64,000 bases of DNA. Source: Kaustia mangrovi (GTDB lineage: Bacteria; Pseudomonadota; Alphaproteobacteria; Rhizobiales; Im1). This document shows positions 50,903 through 58,969 of the stretch, in pieces. The stretch spans positions 1,940,272 to 2,004,271 of the forward strand of contig NZ_CP058214.1 in NCBI RefSeq assembly GCF_015482775.1. The letters are read 5' to 3'. The notes beneath the pieces were generated by a model. That model did no database searches and had not been told where the DNA came from. It was given only the letters and a program-made list of their open reading frames with translations. Both the position numbers and the translations under genes were made by a program. The first letter of the stretch is position 1, and every line of letters starts with the position of its first letter.

Positions 50903-52017
50903 CCACCTTCCGGCTGCCGGATCTGGGGGAAGGCCTGAGCGAGGCGGAGATCGTCGCCTGGCATGTGAGCGCGGGCGATCACGTCTCCACGGACCAGCCG
51001 CTCGTCTCCGTCGAAACGGCCAAGGCGGTCATCGAGATCCCCTCCCCGCAGGCCGGCCTCGTAAGCCGCATCTATGGCGAGCCCGGCGACGTGCTGGCCG
51101 TGGGCGCGCCGCTCGCCGATATCGACGGCGGTCCGCAGGAGGAGCATGCGGGCATCGTCGGCGATCTTCCAAGCGCACCGGAGACGGAACAGCCCGCGCC
51201 CGCTGCTGCCGCCGCGGCCAGGGACGGCCGGCAACGAGAAGAGACCGCGGTCAGGGCGAGCCCGAAGGTCCGTGCCGAGGCACGCAAGCGCGGCATCGCG
51301 CTCGACACGGTGACCGGCACAGGCCCCGGCGGCACCATCACCATGGACGATCTGGAGACACATCCGGCCGGCACGGGAGATCCCGTCGCGGAGCCCCTGC
51401 GCGGCGCCCGCCGGACCATGGCCCGGGCGATGGCGCGTGCCCGCGACGAGGTTGCGCCCGCCACGGTCACCGAGGAGGCCGATATCTCCCACTGGAGCGC
51501 GGAGGATGACGTGACCGTCCGGCTCGTCAGCGCAATCGTCGACGCGGTGGCGGCCGAGCCCCGGCTCAACAGCTGGTACGATGGGGAGAACGACGCCATA
51601 GCCGTGCACGAGACCGTAGATCTCGGCATCGCCCAGGACACCGAGGCCGGCCTCTTCGTCCCCGTCCTGCGCGACGTGGCCGCCCAGTCGGCCGATGCGC
51701 TACGCGAGAGGCTGACGGCGCTGAAGACCCGCGTCCGCGAGCGCTCGGCAACCCCGGACGAGCTGCGCGCTCCGACGATCACCCTGTCGAATTTCGGCAT
51801 GATCGCGGGGCTCCACGCCGCCCTCGTCGTCGTCCCGCCGCAGGTCGCGATCCTCGGCGCGGGGCGCATTGCCGAACGGGTGAAGCTCGACGGCGGCAAG
51901 CCGGTACCGGCCCGGATCCTGCCGCTCTCGCTCAGTTTCGACCACCGCGCCGTCACGGGCGGAGAAGCCGCACGGTTCCTCGCCGCCATCGTCACCTCGC
52001 TCGAAGCCGGCCGATAA
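50899..52017 (+). CDS. 2-oxoacid dehydrogenase E2 (dihydrolipoyl acyltransferase)
   Basis: A 372-residue protein with one lipoyl domain (residues 1-78; lipoyl Lys K42 in VETAKAVIEIP), an Ala/Pro-rich linker, an E1/E3-binding domain (ASPKVRAEARKRGIALDTV) and a catalytic CAT domain. The catalytic motif reads SFDHRAVTGGEAARF, with Thr where many E2s have Asp in HRxxDG; the His remains. Such substitutions are known among alphaproteobacterial E2s. It transfers the branched acyl group to CoA. No E3 gene lies in the cluster, so a shared lipoamide dehydrogenase must be encoded elsewhere. Confidence 0.93.
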   Translation: MTTFRLPDLGEGLSEAEIVAWHVSAGDHVSTDQPLVSVETAKAVIEIPSPQAGLVSRIYGEPGDVLAVGAPLADIDGGPQEEHAGIVGDLPSAPETEQPAPAAAAAARDGRQREETAVRASPKVRAEARKRGIALDTVTGTGPGGTITMDDLETHPAGTGDPVAEPLRGARRTMARAMARARDEVAPATVTEEADISHWSAEDDVTVRLVSAIVDAVAAEPRLNSWYDGENDAIAVHETVDLGIAQDTEAGLFVPVLRDVAAQSADALRERLTALKTRVRERSATPDELRAPTITLSNFGMIAGLHAALVVVPPQVAILGAGRIAERVKLDGGKPVPARILPLSLSFDHRAVTGGEAARFLAAIVTSLEAGR

Positions 52018-52036
52018 CCGCCCCGGGGGACCCGCC

Positions 52037-53143
52037 ATGACCGATATCCTCGACAGTACCGACCCGCTCGGCCCGTATCAGGTGATCCACATTGCGCGCC
52101 ACAGGCCTCATCTGCGCGCGATCCTCGTCGTCGACAACGTCGCATGCGGTCCCGCCATCGGCGGCACGAGAATGGCTCCCGACGTTTCCCTAGCGGAATG
52201 CCGCCGGCTCGCCCGCGCCATGACGCTGAAGAACGCCGCGGCCGGCCTGCCCCATGGCGGCGCGAAGTCCGTCATCGTCGCCGATCCGCATATGCCGCAT
52301 CGGGAGAAGGAGGAGACCATCCGCGCCTTTGCCGGCGCCATTGCGCGCGTGGAGGACTACATTGCCGGCCCGGACATGGGAACCGACGAGACGGCCATGG
52401 CCTGGTGCCGCGACGAGATCGGCCGTGCCGTGGGCCTGCCGCGCGAGCTCGGCGGCATCCCCCTCGACGAGATCGGGGCGACCGGCTTCGGGGTCGCGAT
52501 CGCGGCCCGCGTCGCACAGGAATTCTGCGGGCTGACACTCGAAGGCGCGCGGGTCGCCGTCCAGGGCTTCGGTGCCGTCGGCCGGCATGCCGCGCGCTTC
52601 CTGGCCGAGCGCGGCGCGGTGCTCGTCGGCGCGTCCGATTCCCACGGCACGCTCGTCGACCCGGACGGCATCGACATTCAGGATCTCATCGCCCACAAGG
52701 CTGCCGGCGGTCCCGTGAGCGACTATTCCGGCGGCCGGGCGCTCGACCGCGACGCCATCGTGGACGTGCCCTGCGACATCTGGATTCCCGCCGCGCGGCC
52801 CGACGTGCTGCGCGAGGACAATGCCGGACGTCTCGACTGCAGGATGGTGCTGCAGGGCGCGAACATCCCCGCAACGCCGGAGGCGGAGGCGATCCTGCAC
52901 GAGCGCGGCATTCTCTGCGTGCCCGACTTCATCGCCAATGCGGGCGGCGTCATCTGCGCCTCCGTCGAGTATCACGGCGGGACGGAGGCGGTTGCGTTCT
53001 CCGCTATCGAGGAGAAGCTCCGCCGGAATACGCGCGAAGTCCTCGAACTGGCCCGCGACGAGGGGATATTGCCGCGCGCGGCTGCCGAACGGCTCGCCCG
53101 GGCACGGGTCGAGCGCGCCATGGCACTGCGCCGGTGGGCGTGA
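52037..53143 (+). CDS. Leucine/Glu/Phe/Val dehydrogenase family protein
   Basis: A 368-residue NAD-dependent amino acid dehydrogenase of leucine dehydrogenase size. The catalytic Lys is in MTLKNAAAGLPHGGAKSVI, followed by AGPDMGTDETAMAW and the Rossmann loop VAVQGFGAVGRHAARFLAE; FIANAGGVICASVEYHGG closes the active site. It oxidatively deaminates leucine, valine or isoleucine to the oxoacid used by the upstream E1/E2 genes. It starts 19 bases after E2, so it is probably in the same operon. It converges on the qhpR gene with a 6-base gap. Confidence 0.9.
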   Translation: MTDILDSTDPLGPYQVIHIARHRPHLRAILVVDNVACGPAIGGTRMAPDVSLAECRRLARAMTLKNAAAGLPHGGAKSVIVADPHMPHREKEETIRAFAGAIARVEDYIAGPDMGTDETAMAWCRDEIGRAVGLPRELGGIPLDEIGATGFGVAIAARVAQEFCGLTLEGARVAVQGFGAVGRHAARFLAERGAVLVGASDSHGTLVDPDGIDIQDLIAHKAAGGPVSDYSGGRALDRDAIVDVPCDIWIPAARPDVLREDNAGRLDCRMVLQGANIPATPEAEAILHERGILCVPDFIANAGGVICASVEYHGGTEAVAFSAIEEKLRRNTREVLELARDEGILPRAAAERLARARVERAMALRRWA

Positions 53144-53149
53144 AGCCGC

Positions 53150-54160
53150 TCAGGGCCGAAGGAACTGCCGGCGGAACTGCGCGGGCGTCATGCCCTCATG
53201 TCTGCGATAGGCGCGCTCGAAGGCGGTGGTGTCCGAATAGCCGAGACGTGTCGCGACATCCGCAATGGCGATCTCCGGCTCGGCCAGCATGCGGCGCGCA
53301 ATGCCGATCCGGCATTCCGCCAGAAGATCGGAATAGGTCGTCCCCTCCTCGTCGAGCCGGCGACGCAACGTACGCCGCGACATGCCGAGCACCACGGCGA
53401 TGGCCGACTGGCCGACAGCATCGCGCCCGAGCCGCCCGATAATGTGGCGGCGCACGCGAACCGCGACGGGCTGGGCATGCTCCAGGCGCGACGCCTCATG
53501 CGCAAGAGCGCGCTCGAGCGGACGGAAGCTGTCCGCATTGCCGCCCGGCATGGGCAGGTCGAGCATGCGCGCCGGGAACCGGAGACTGTTGGTCTGCGCC
53601 CGGTAGCGGACCCGGCAGCGGGGTTCGTCGAGACGCACCCCGTCCGCACCGTTCGGACCGTGCTCGAAAGCAAGCTCGACAGGCCGCCAGTCGCACCCGG
53701 CTGCCCGGTCGACCAGCCCCGCCAGCACCGCCATGGTCAGCTCCGCGTCCTGGTCGCGCGGCCAGATCCGGGGATTGAGGATCCGATAGGAAACGGTGGC
53801 GATGTCGCCATCGACCTCCAGATCGATCATCGAGTCGCCCTGCACCATGGCGAAGGCGTCGCGAAACAGGCGAAGCGCCGCGCCGAGCGTCGGGGCGCGC
53901 TGAACGGCCTCCCCCACCCGGCCGATATTGGCGAGGTCGAACCGGGCCCCGACCGACCAGCCGAAGCCCGGCGCACGCAAAGCCTCCGCGGCGGCCTGCG
54001 AGAAGCCGACAAAGCTGCGCAGCGACAGGCTGGTCTCCGGCGATGGCAGGGGATCGGTGCCGATCCGGCGGCACAGGGCCAAGACGTCGCCGCCCCGCTC
54101 GCGAAGTGCGTCGATCGGGTCCCTGAGTGCTGAAGCGACGATATAGGAGCCATGCGGCAC
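53150..54160 (-). CDS. qhpR: AraC-family regulator of the amine dehydrogenase operon (QhpR-like)
   Basis: A 336-residue regulator. The N-terminal AraC-arabinose-binding-like region (VASALRDPIDALRERGGDVLALCRRIG) resembles the Arabinose_bd family; the C-terminal HTH_18 pair includes GQSAIAVVLGMSRRTLRRRLDEEG and ATRLGYSDTTAFERAYRRHEGMTPAQFRRQ. It is divergent from qhpA with a 210-base intergenic region. In characterised QHNDH loci an AraC regulator (QhpR) activates the operon in response to primary amines, and this is its natural counterpart. Two TGTC half-sites lie upstream of qhpA. Confidence 0.85.
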   Translation of the reverse strand: MPHGSYIVASALRDPIDALRERGGDVLALCRRIGTDPLPSPETSLSLRSFVGFSQAAAEALRAPGFGWSVGARFDLANIGRVGEAVQRAPTLGAALRLFRDAFAMVQGDSMIDLEVDGDIATVSYRILNPRIWPRDQDAELTMAVLAGLVDRAAGCDWRPVELAFEHGPNGADGVRLDEPRCRVRYRAQTNSLRFPARMLDLPMPGGNADSFRPLERALAHEASRLEHAQPVAVRVRRHIIGRLGRDAVGQSAIAVVLGMSRRTLRRRLDEEGTTYSDLLAECRIGIARRMLAEPEIAIADVATRLGYSDTTAFERAYRRHEGMTPAQFRRQFLRP

Positions 54161-54370
54161 GAGGCTGCGTCTCCGGCAAACTGCCCCCGGAACAGTTTAG
54201 AACGATACTATCCTAGCCGCCCGAGGCGCCGTCAATAGACGCGAAGTTTGTCCGGAAATGTCGGAGCCACCGCGCAAGAAGAGGGCTATCGTTCGATGGA
54301 GGGACGGGAGAATGGCCCGCGCCACAAGAAGATTTCGTGCGGACCATTCCTGAAAACAAAGGGGTGGATC
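54161..54370. promoter_or_regulatory. qhpR-qhpA divergent promoter region
   Basis: Within these 210 bases TGTCCGGA (54249) and TGTCGGA (54259) form two direct half-sites starting exactly 10 bases apart. Spacing of one helical turn in direct orientation is typical of AraC-family sites. The region upstream of the qhpA ATG (AAGGGG 12 bases before) otherwise contains no gene; readings starting at 54248 are in frame but precede the signal peptide. Confidence 0.35.
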
Positions 54371-55969
54371 ATGCGTGCTGCTCGGTTCGCGCCGGTTGTT
54401 GTCGCAACCGCGATGGCTCTTGTGGGAGGAAGCGGGCAGGAGGCCGCAGCTCAGGAACAGACGGCGGAAGCCCTGCTGAACGCCCGATGCTCGGCCTGCC
54501 ACGAGCGCCGCGACGACGGAACCCTCAACCGCATCAGCGATGCCCGCAAGACGCCGGAAGCCTGGTTCATGACCGTCTTCCGCATGACCAACATCCACGG
54601 CGTCCAGCTCACCGACGACGAACAGCGCACCATCGTCAAGTACCTGTCCGACACGCAGGGCCTCGCCCCGACGGAGGGGGCGGACTACCGCTATGCGCTC
54701 GAAAAGGCGCCCGGCAGCATCGACACCGCCCCGAACGACACGCTGTTCCAGATGTGCGGGCGCTGCCACACCTTCGCCCGCGTCGCGCTGCAGCGCCGCG
54801 ACAAGGCGGACTGGACGAAGCTCGTCCACTTCCATCTGGGCCAGTTCCCGACCACCGAGTATCAGGCGCTGGGCCGCGACCGCGACTGGTTCGCCATTGC
54901 GACCGGCGATGTCGTCGACCAGCTCTCAAAGCTGTTCCCCTACGAGACTGACGCCTGGGCGACGTGGAAGGACAAGCCCGCGCCGGACATGTCGGGCACA
55001 TGGCGCCTCGCCGGCCGGCAGCCAGGCAATGGCGCCTATGAGGGTCACGCGACCGTCGCGAAGACCGGCGACGACACTTACGACGTGTCCATGTCCGTGA
55101 CCTTCGCCAATGGCGACAGCCTGGAGCGCGAGGGCAAGGCCATCCTCTATAACGGCCATGAATGGCGGGCGAGCTTCCCCGGGGACGATCACGTCATCCG
55201 GCAGGTCTTCAGCGTGAGCGAGGACGGCGCCATGATGAACGGGCGCTGGATGTATCGCGACGTGGAGGCGCTCGGCGGCAGGATGACGGCCATTCGCGCG
55301 GAGGGTACGGACCCGCGGATCCTGAACGTCGTTCCCTCCGCCCTGAAGCAGGGCACGACTGCGCAGATCGCCGTCAACGGCGTCGGGCTCGGCGAGACCG
55401 TCGATCTCGGTCCGGGCGTGGAGATAGAGGTCCTGGACCGGTCGCCGGAGCGCATGGTCGTCAAGGCCACGGTCTCCGCGGACGCCGCGCCGGGCGCACG
55501 CACGGTCGTGACCGGGGATGCCGCGGCAAGCGAGGGTTTCGTGGTCTATGACCGCGTGGCCAGGCTCGAGGTGGAACCGGCGGAGACCATCGCGCGCGTC
55601 GGCGGTGCCGGCGGGCCGATCCCGAAGATCCCCGCGCAGTTCGAGGCCGTGGGCTATATGGCCGGCGCCGATGGCGAAGCGGGAACCGACGACGACATCC
55701 GGATCGGCCCGATGGACGCGGACTGGTCGACAGAGGATTTCGACGCACTCGCCGCGGAGATGAAGGACACCCGGTTTGCCGGCACCATCACGCCGTCCGG
55801 GCTGTTCGAGCCGGCCGGCGCGGGCCCGAACCCGGAGAGGCCGATGGACACCAATAATGCCGGCAACCTGTCGGTGGTGGCGACCGTCGAGGATGGCGGC
55901 GAGGCGGTGACCGGCAAGGCGCACCTCTTCGTCACCGTCCAGCGCTTCGTCACCACGCCGATGTGGTAG
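54371..55969 (+). CDS. qhpA: Quinohemoprotein amine dehydrogenase alpha subunit (diheme)
   Basis: The ATG at 54371 begins a 532-residue precursor with a Sec signal peptide cleaved near AAAQ. The first domain carries two c-type hemes: C40-S-A-C43-H44 and C129-G-R-C132-H133. The rest forms beta domains with DMSGTWRLAGRQPGNGAYEGHA, and an Ig-like region near the C-terminus. The subunit passes electrons from the CTQ cofactor of the gamma subunit to external cytochromes or azurin in the periplasm. It is the first gene after the divergent regulator and its stop lies 8 bases before the radical SAM gene. Confidence 0.95.
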   Translation: MRAARFAPVVVATAMALVGGSGQEAAAQEQTAEALLNARCSACHERRDDGTLNRISDARKTPEAWFMTVFRMTNIHGVQLTDDEQRTIVKYLSDTQGLAPTEGADYRYALEKAPGSIDTAPNDTLFQMCGRCHTFARVALQRRDKADWTKLVHFHLGQFPTTEYQALGRDRDWFAIATGDVVDQLSKLFPYETDAWATWKDKPAPDMSGTWRLAGRQPGNGAYEGHATVAKTGDDTYDVSMSVTFANGDSLEREGKAILYNGHEWRASFPGDDHVIRQVFSVSEDGAMMNGRWMYRDVEALGGRMTAIRAEGTDPRILNVVPSALKQGTTAQIAVNGVGLGETVDLGPGVEIEVLDRSPERMVVKATVSADAAPGARTVVTGDAAASEGFVVYDRVARLEVEPAETIARVGGAGGPIPKIPAQFEAVGYMAGADGEAGTDDDIRIGPMDADWSTEDFDALAAEMKDTRFAGTITPSGLFEPAGAGPNPERPMDTNNAGNLSVVATVEDGGEAVTGKAHLFVTVQRFVTTPMW

Positions 55970-55977
55970 GAGGTTTC

Positions 55978-57411
55978 ATGCAGACGCTCAGTCTCGTTCC
56001 GCAAAACGTCCACGAGGTGGCCGTCGAGGGCCGGCGAATGCTGCTGCACGTGCCCACCACCAGCCTGTTCGAGATGGACGAGGTGAGCGGGGCCGTCCTC
56101 GACCTGTTCCGGCATAACGGGGCGGTCAGCCCCGCAACCGTCAGCAAGGCCTTCGGGGCGAGCTACCGCCCCGACGACGTGGCCGACGTCATATCGAGCT
56201 TCGTCGATCTCGACATCGTGCGCGACGCGCGCGAGCCGGAGCGCGCCGACAAGCCACTGCCCGTGGAGGACTTCCCGCTCTCCACCATCGTGCTCAACGT
56301 CAATACCGGCTGCAATCTCTCCTGCACCTATTGCTACAAGGAGGACCTGACCGCGCCCGCCAAGGGCGAGCGCATGGAGTTCGAAACGGCGGTGAAGTCC
56401 TTCGAGCTGCTCCTGAAGCAGGCGAAGGACCGCAATCGCGTCAATCTCGTCTTCTTCGGCGGCGAGCCCCTGTCAAACATGCCGCTCATCCGCCAGATGG
56501 TCGACTATGCCGAGGCGCGGGGGCGCGAGGTCGGCAAGACAATCGACTTCAGCGTCACCACCAACGCCACGCTGCTGACGGAAGAGCTCGTCGACTGGCT
56601 CGACGCGCACCGCTTCGCCATCACCATCAGCATGGACGGGCCGAAGGCGCTGCACGACAGGAACCGGGTCACCGTCTCCGGCAAGGGCACCTACGACACC
56701 GTGGCGAAGAAGGCGCGCATGCTGCTTTCGCGCTACCGCTCGCGCCCCGTCGGCGCGCGCGTCACGCTGACCCGCGGGGTGACCGACGTTATCGCCATTC
56801 ACGAGCATTTGAGGGACGAGCTCGGCTTCTTCGAGGTCGGCTTCTCGCCAGCGACCTCGGGCGCGGTCTCCGCCTTCAACCTGACGGACGAGGAACTCGC
56901 GTCGGTCTTCGCCGACATGAAGGTGCTGGGCGAGCGCTATGTGGAGGCGGCGATCGCGGGCCGCAATATTGGCTTCTCCAACATGCATCAGCTCATGACC
57001 GATCTCGCGGAGGGCACCAGGAAGGCCATCCCCTGTGGCGCCGGCATGGGCATGCTGGCGGTCGACAAGGAAGGCGACCTCCATCTCTGCCACCGCTTCA
57101 CCGGCTCCAAGATGCCGACCTTCGGCAATGTCGACACCGGCCTCGACGAGGACCGGCTCGGCGCCTTCGTGGAGAAGGCACAGGACAAGACGGGGCGCGG
57201 CTGCGCGACCTGCCGCATCCGCTCGATCTGCGCGGGCGGCTGCTATCACGAATCCTATGCGCGCTACGAGGACCCGCTCCATCCCGTCTATCACTATTGC
57301 GAGCTGATGCGCGACTGGGTGGATTTCGGGATCTCCGCCTATACGCGCATCAACACCCACAATCCGGCGTTCTTCAAGCGCCATCTCGAACCGCGGAGGG
57401 CCGCGCCATGA
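55978..57411 (+). CDS. qhpD: Radical SAM enzyme forming QHNDH thioether cross-links (QhpD)
   Basis: The ATG at 55978, with AGGAGG directly before it, gives 477 residues. The [4Fe-4S] AdoMet motif is C112-NLS-C116-TY-C119, the GGEP loop is [13 protein letters not shown], and the C-terminal SPASM-type region has further Cys ([34 protein letters not shown] and HYC) for auxiliary clusters. The N-terminal 90 residues resemble a peptide-binding domain (RRE-like). It forms the Cys-to-Asp/Glu thioether bonds inside the gamma subunit in the cytoplasm. It overlaps the gamma-subunit gene by 4 bases. Confidence 0.95.
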   Translation: MQTLSLVPQNVHEVAVEGRRMLLHVPTTSLFEMDEVSGAVLDLFRHNGAVSPATVSKAFGASYRPDDVADVISSFVDLDIVRDAREPERADKPLPVEDFPLSTIVLNVNTGCNLSCTYCYKEDLTAPAKGERMEFETAVKSFELLLKQAKDRNRVNLVFFGGEPLSNMPLIRQMVDYAEARGREVGKTIDFSVTTNATLLTEELVDWLDAHRFAITISMDGPKALHDRNRVTVSGKGTYDTVAKKARMLLSRYRSRPVGARVTLTRGVTDVIAIHEHLRDELGFFEVGFSPATSGAVSAFNLTDEELASVFADMKVLGERYVEAAIAGRNIGFSNMHQLMTDLAEGTRKAIPCGAGMGMLAVDKEGDLHLCHRFTGSKMPTFGNVDTGLDEDRLGAFVEKAQDKTGRGCATCRIRSICAGGCYHESYARYEDPLHPVYHYCELMRDWVDFGISAYTRINTHNPAFFKRHLEPRRAAP

Positions 57412-57731
57412 AGCACCTGAAACCGGCGAACGCGAAGGCGGAGAAATTCGCCGAGGCGGCCGAAAAGGGCCAGACGGAGGAGGTCCGGCTGATGCAGACC
57501 ATCGCCGGCTGCACCGCGACGCTGGACCCGGGCTGGGAGGTCGACGCCTTCGGCGGTGTCGCCGCGCTCTGCCAGCCCATGGAGGCCGATCTCTATGGCT
57601 GCTCCGACCCGTGCTGGTGGCCCGCCCAGGTCGCCGACACGCTCAACACCTATCCGAACTGGAACAACGACGCGCCCGCGACCGAGAAGGACTGGCGCAA
57701 GCTCAACTCCGTCTATCCGGAGAAGGGCTGA
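57408..57731 (+). CDS. qhpC: QHNDH gamma subunit precursor (CTQ-containing)
   Basis: A 107-residue protein that starts at an ATGA overlap with qhpD. The cross-link pairs keep exact spacing: C35 to E44 (9), C55 to D61 (6), C69 to D77 (8), and the cofactor pair C65 to W71 (6). Taking mature Cys7 as C35 implies a 28-residue leader ([20 protein letters not shown] plus eight more residues), as in known QhpC precursors. The catalytic base would be D61. It is processed in the cytoplasm by QhpD, then proteolysed and exported. Small genes like this are often missed. Confidence 0.95.
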   Translation: MKHLKPANAKAEKFAEAAEKGQTEEVRLMQTIAGCTATLDPGWEVDAFGGVAALCQPMEADLYGCSDPCWWPAQVADTLNTYPNWNNDAPATEKDWRKLNSVYPEKG

Positions 57732-57774
57732 CGGCCCTCGCGGAACGCCAGGCTTGAGACAAGGGGAAGACAAG

Positions 57775-58887
57775 ATGAACGGGGCTCGGCGGATCATGAA
57801 GACATCGCTCGTGGCGGCGGCCACCGCCCTCGTCGCGCTGGGGGCCGGCGCCGGCACGGCCCATGCCAAGGACTACATCCTGACCAGCGTCAAACCCGAC
57901 ACGCTCGTCCTCGTCGACGCCGCCGCGCGCAAGGTGGACAAGGCCTACAAGGTGCCCGATGCGGAACCCGGCGTGCTGACCATCACCCCATCGCCCGACG
58001 GCAAGACCGCCTATGTCCTGATCAATCGCTGGGAAAGCATCTCCGGTATCGACCTCGACAGCGGCAAGCAGGTCTTCCGGGCGGACTTCTCCAGCGGCGA
58101 GGAGCGGGTCAAGGGCATGTTCGGCATGGACATCTCGCCGGACGGCTCCGAGATCGCCGTCTACCAGTCCCCGGTCGCGCTCGGGCTCGGCGAGTACGAG
58201 GTCAAGCCGACGCGCATCGCCTTCTACGACACTTCCGCAGGCATGGATGCCAAGCCGGTGAGGACCATTCCGGTGCCGCGCCAGATCACGCTGATCATGT
58301 ATTCGGCCGACGGCAGCAAGCTCTACGGCCTCGGGCGCGCCGTCTATGTCATCGACCCGAAAACCGGCGACATTCTCGACGAGCACAAGACGCAAGGCTG
58401 GGACCGGGAGAACTTCGCCCCGCCCGACATTCTCGACGTGTGGAGCCAGTGGGAGCAGGCGGGCGTCATGGTCACGCCCTACTACACCGCGCGCACGGAC
58501 ATGGACCCGATGGACCCTGAGGCCTATGTCACGGGCATTCTTTCCCTCGATCTGAAGACCGGCGCCTTCGATCTGTCGGATGTGGAGAACACGGACATCT
58601 TCTACTTCTCCTCGGTGGCGAGCCCGACCGATCCCGACATCGTCTTCGGCGCCTATTCCCAGCTGTCGAAATTCGACACCAGCGCCGGAAAGGCACTCGG
58701 GCGCGTCGATCTCGACCACAGCTACTACGCGATCAACATCTCCAGCGACGGCAAGGAGGTTTATGTCGGCGGCACGCTCGGCGACATCTCCGTCCACGAT
58801 GCCGAAACGCTTGAGAAGATCGGCTCGATCGAGATGCCCGACGGCGCGAGCCAGGGGATTTCCAGCGTCCGGATCATCGAGCGGTAG
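57775..58887 (+). CDS. qhpB: QHNDH beta subunit (seven-bladed propeller)
   Basis: The ATG at 57775, preceded by AAGGGGAAGA, gives 370 residues with a signal peptide cleaved near GTAHA. The mature sequence starts KDYILTSVKPDTLVLVDAAARKV and shows repeated blades (TITPSPDGKTAYVL, DISPDGSEIAVY, SSDGKEVYVGGTL) of a YVTN/WD-like beta propeller. In the enzyme this subunit shields the gamma subunit active site and helps bind the amine. It lies 43 bases after qhpC in the same operon. Confidence 0.94.
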   Translation: MNGARRIMKTSLVAAATALVALGAGAGTAHAKDYILTSVKPDTLVLVDAAARKVDKAYKVPDAEPGVLTITPSPDGKTAYVLINRWESISGIDLDSGKQVFRADFSSGEERVKGMFGMDISPDGSEIAVYQSPVALGLGEYEVKPTRIAFYDTSAGMDAKPVRTIPVPRQITLIMYSADGSKLYGLGRAVYVIDPKTGDILDEHKTQGWDRENFAPPDILDVWSQWEQAGVMVTPYYTARTDMDPMDPEAYVTGILSLDLKTGAFDLSDVENTDIFYFSSVASPTDPDIVFGAYSQLSKFDTSAGKALGRVDLDHSYYAINISSDGKEVYVGGTLGDISVHDAETLEKIGSIEMPDGASQGISSVRIIER

Positions 58888-58969
58888 GGCCCATGATATC
58901 GGCCCGAGTGACGGTGGCCGAGGCAAGGATTAAGCTGCTCCTGATGCCGTTCCTCGGGAGGCCCATGGC

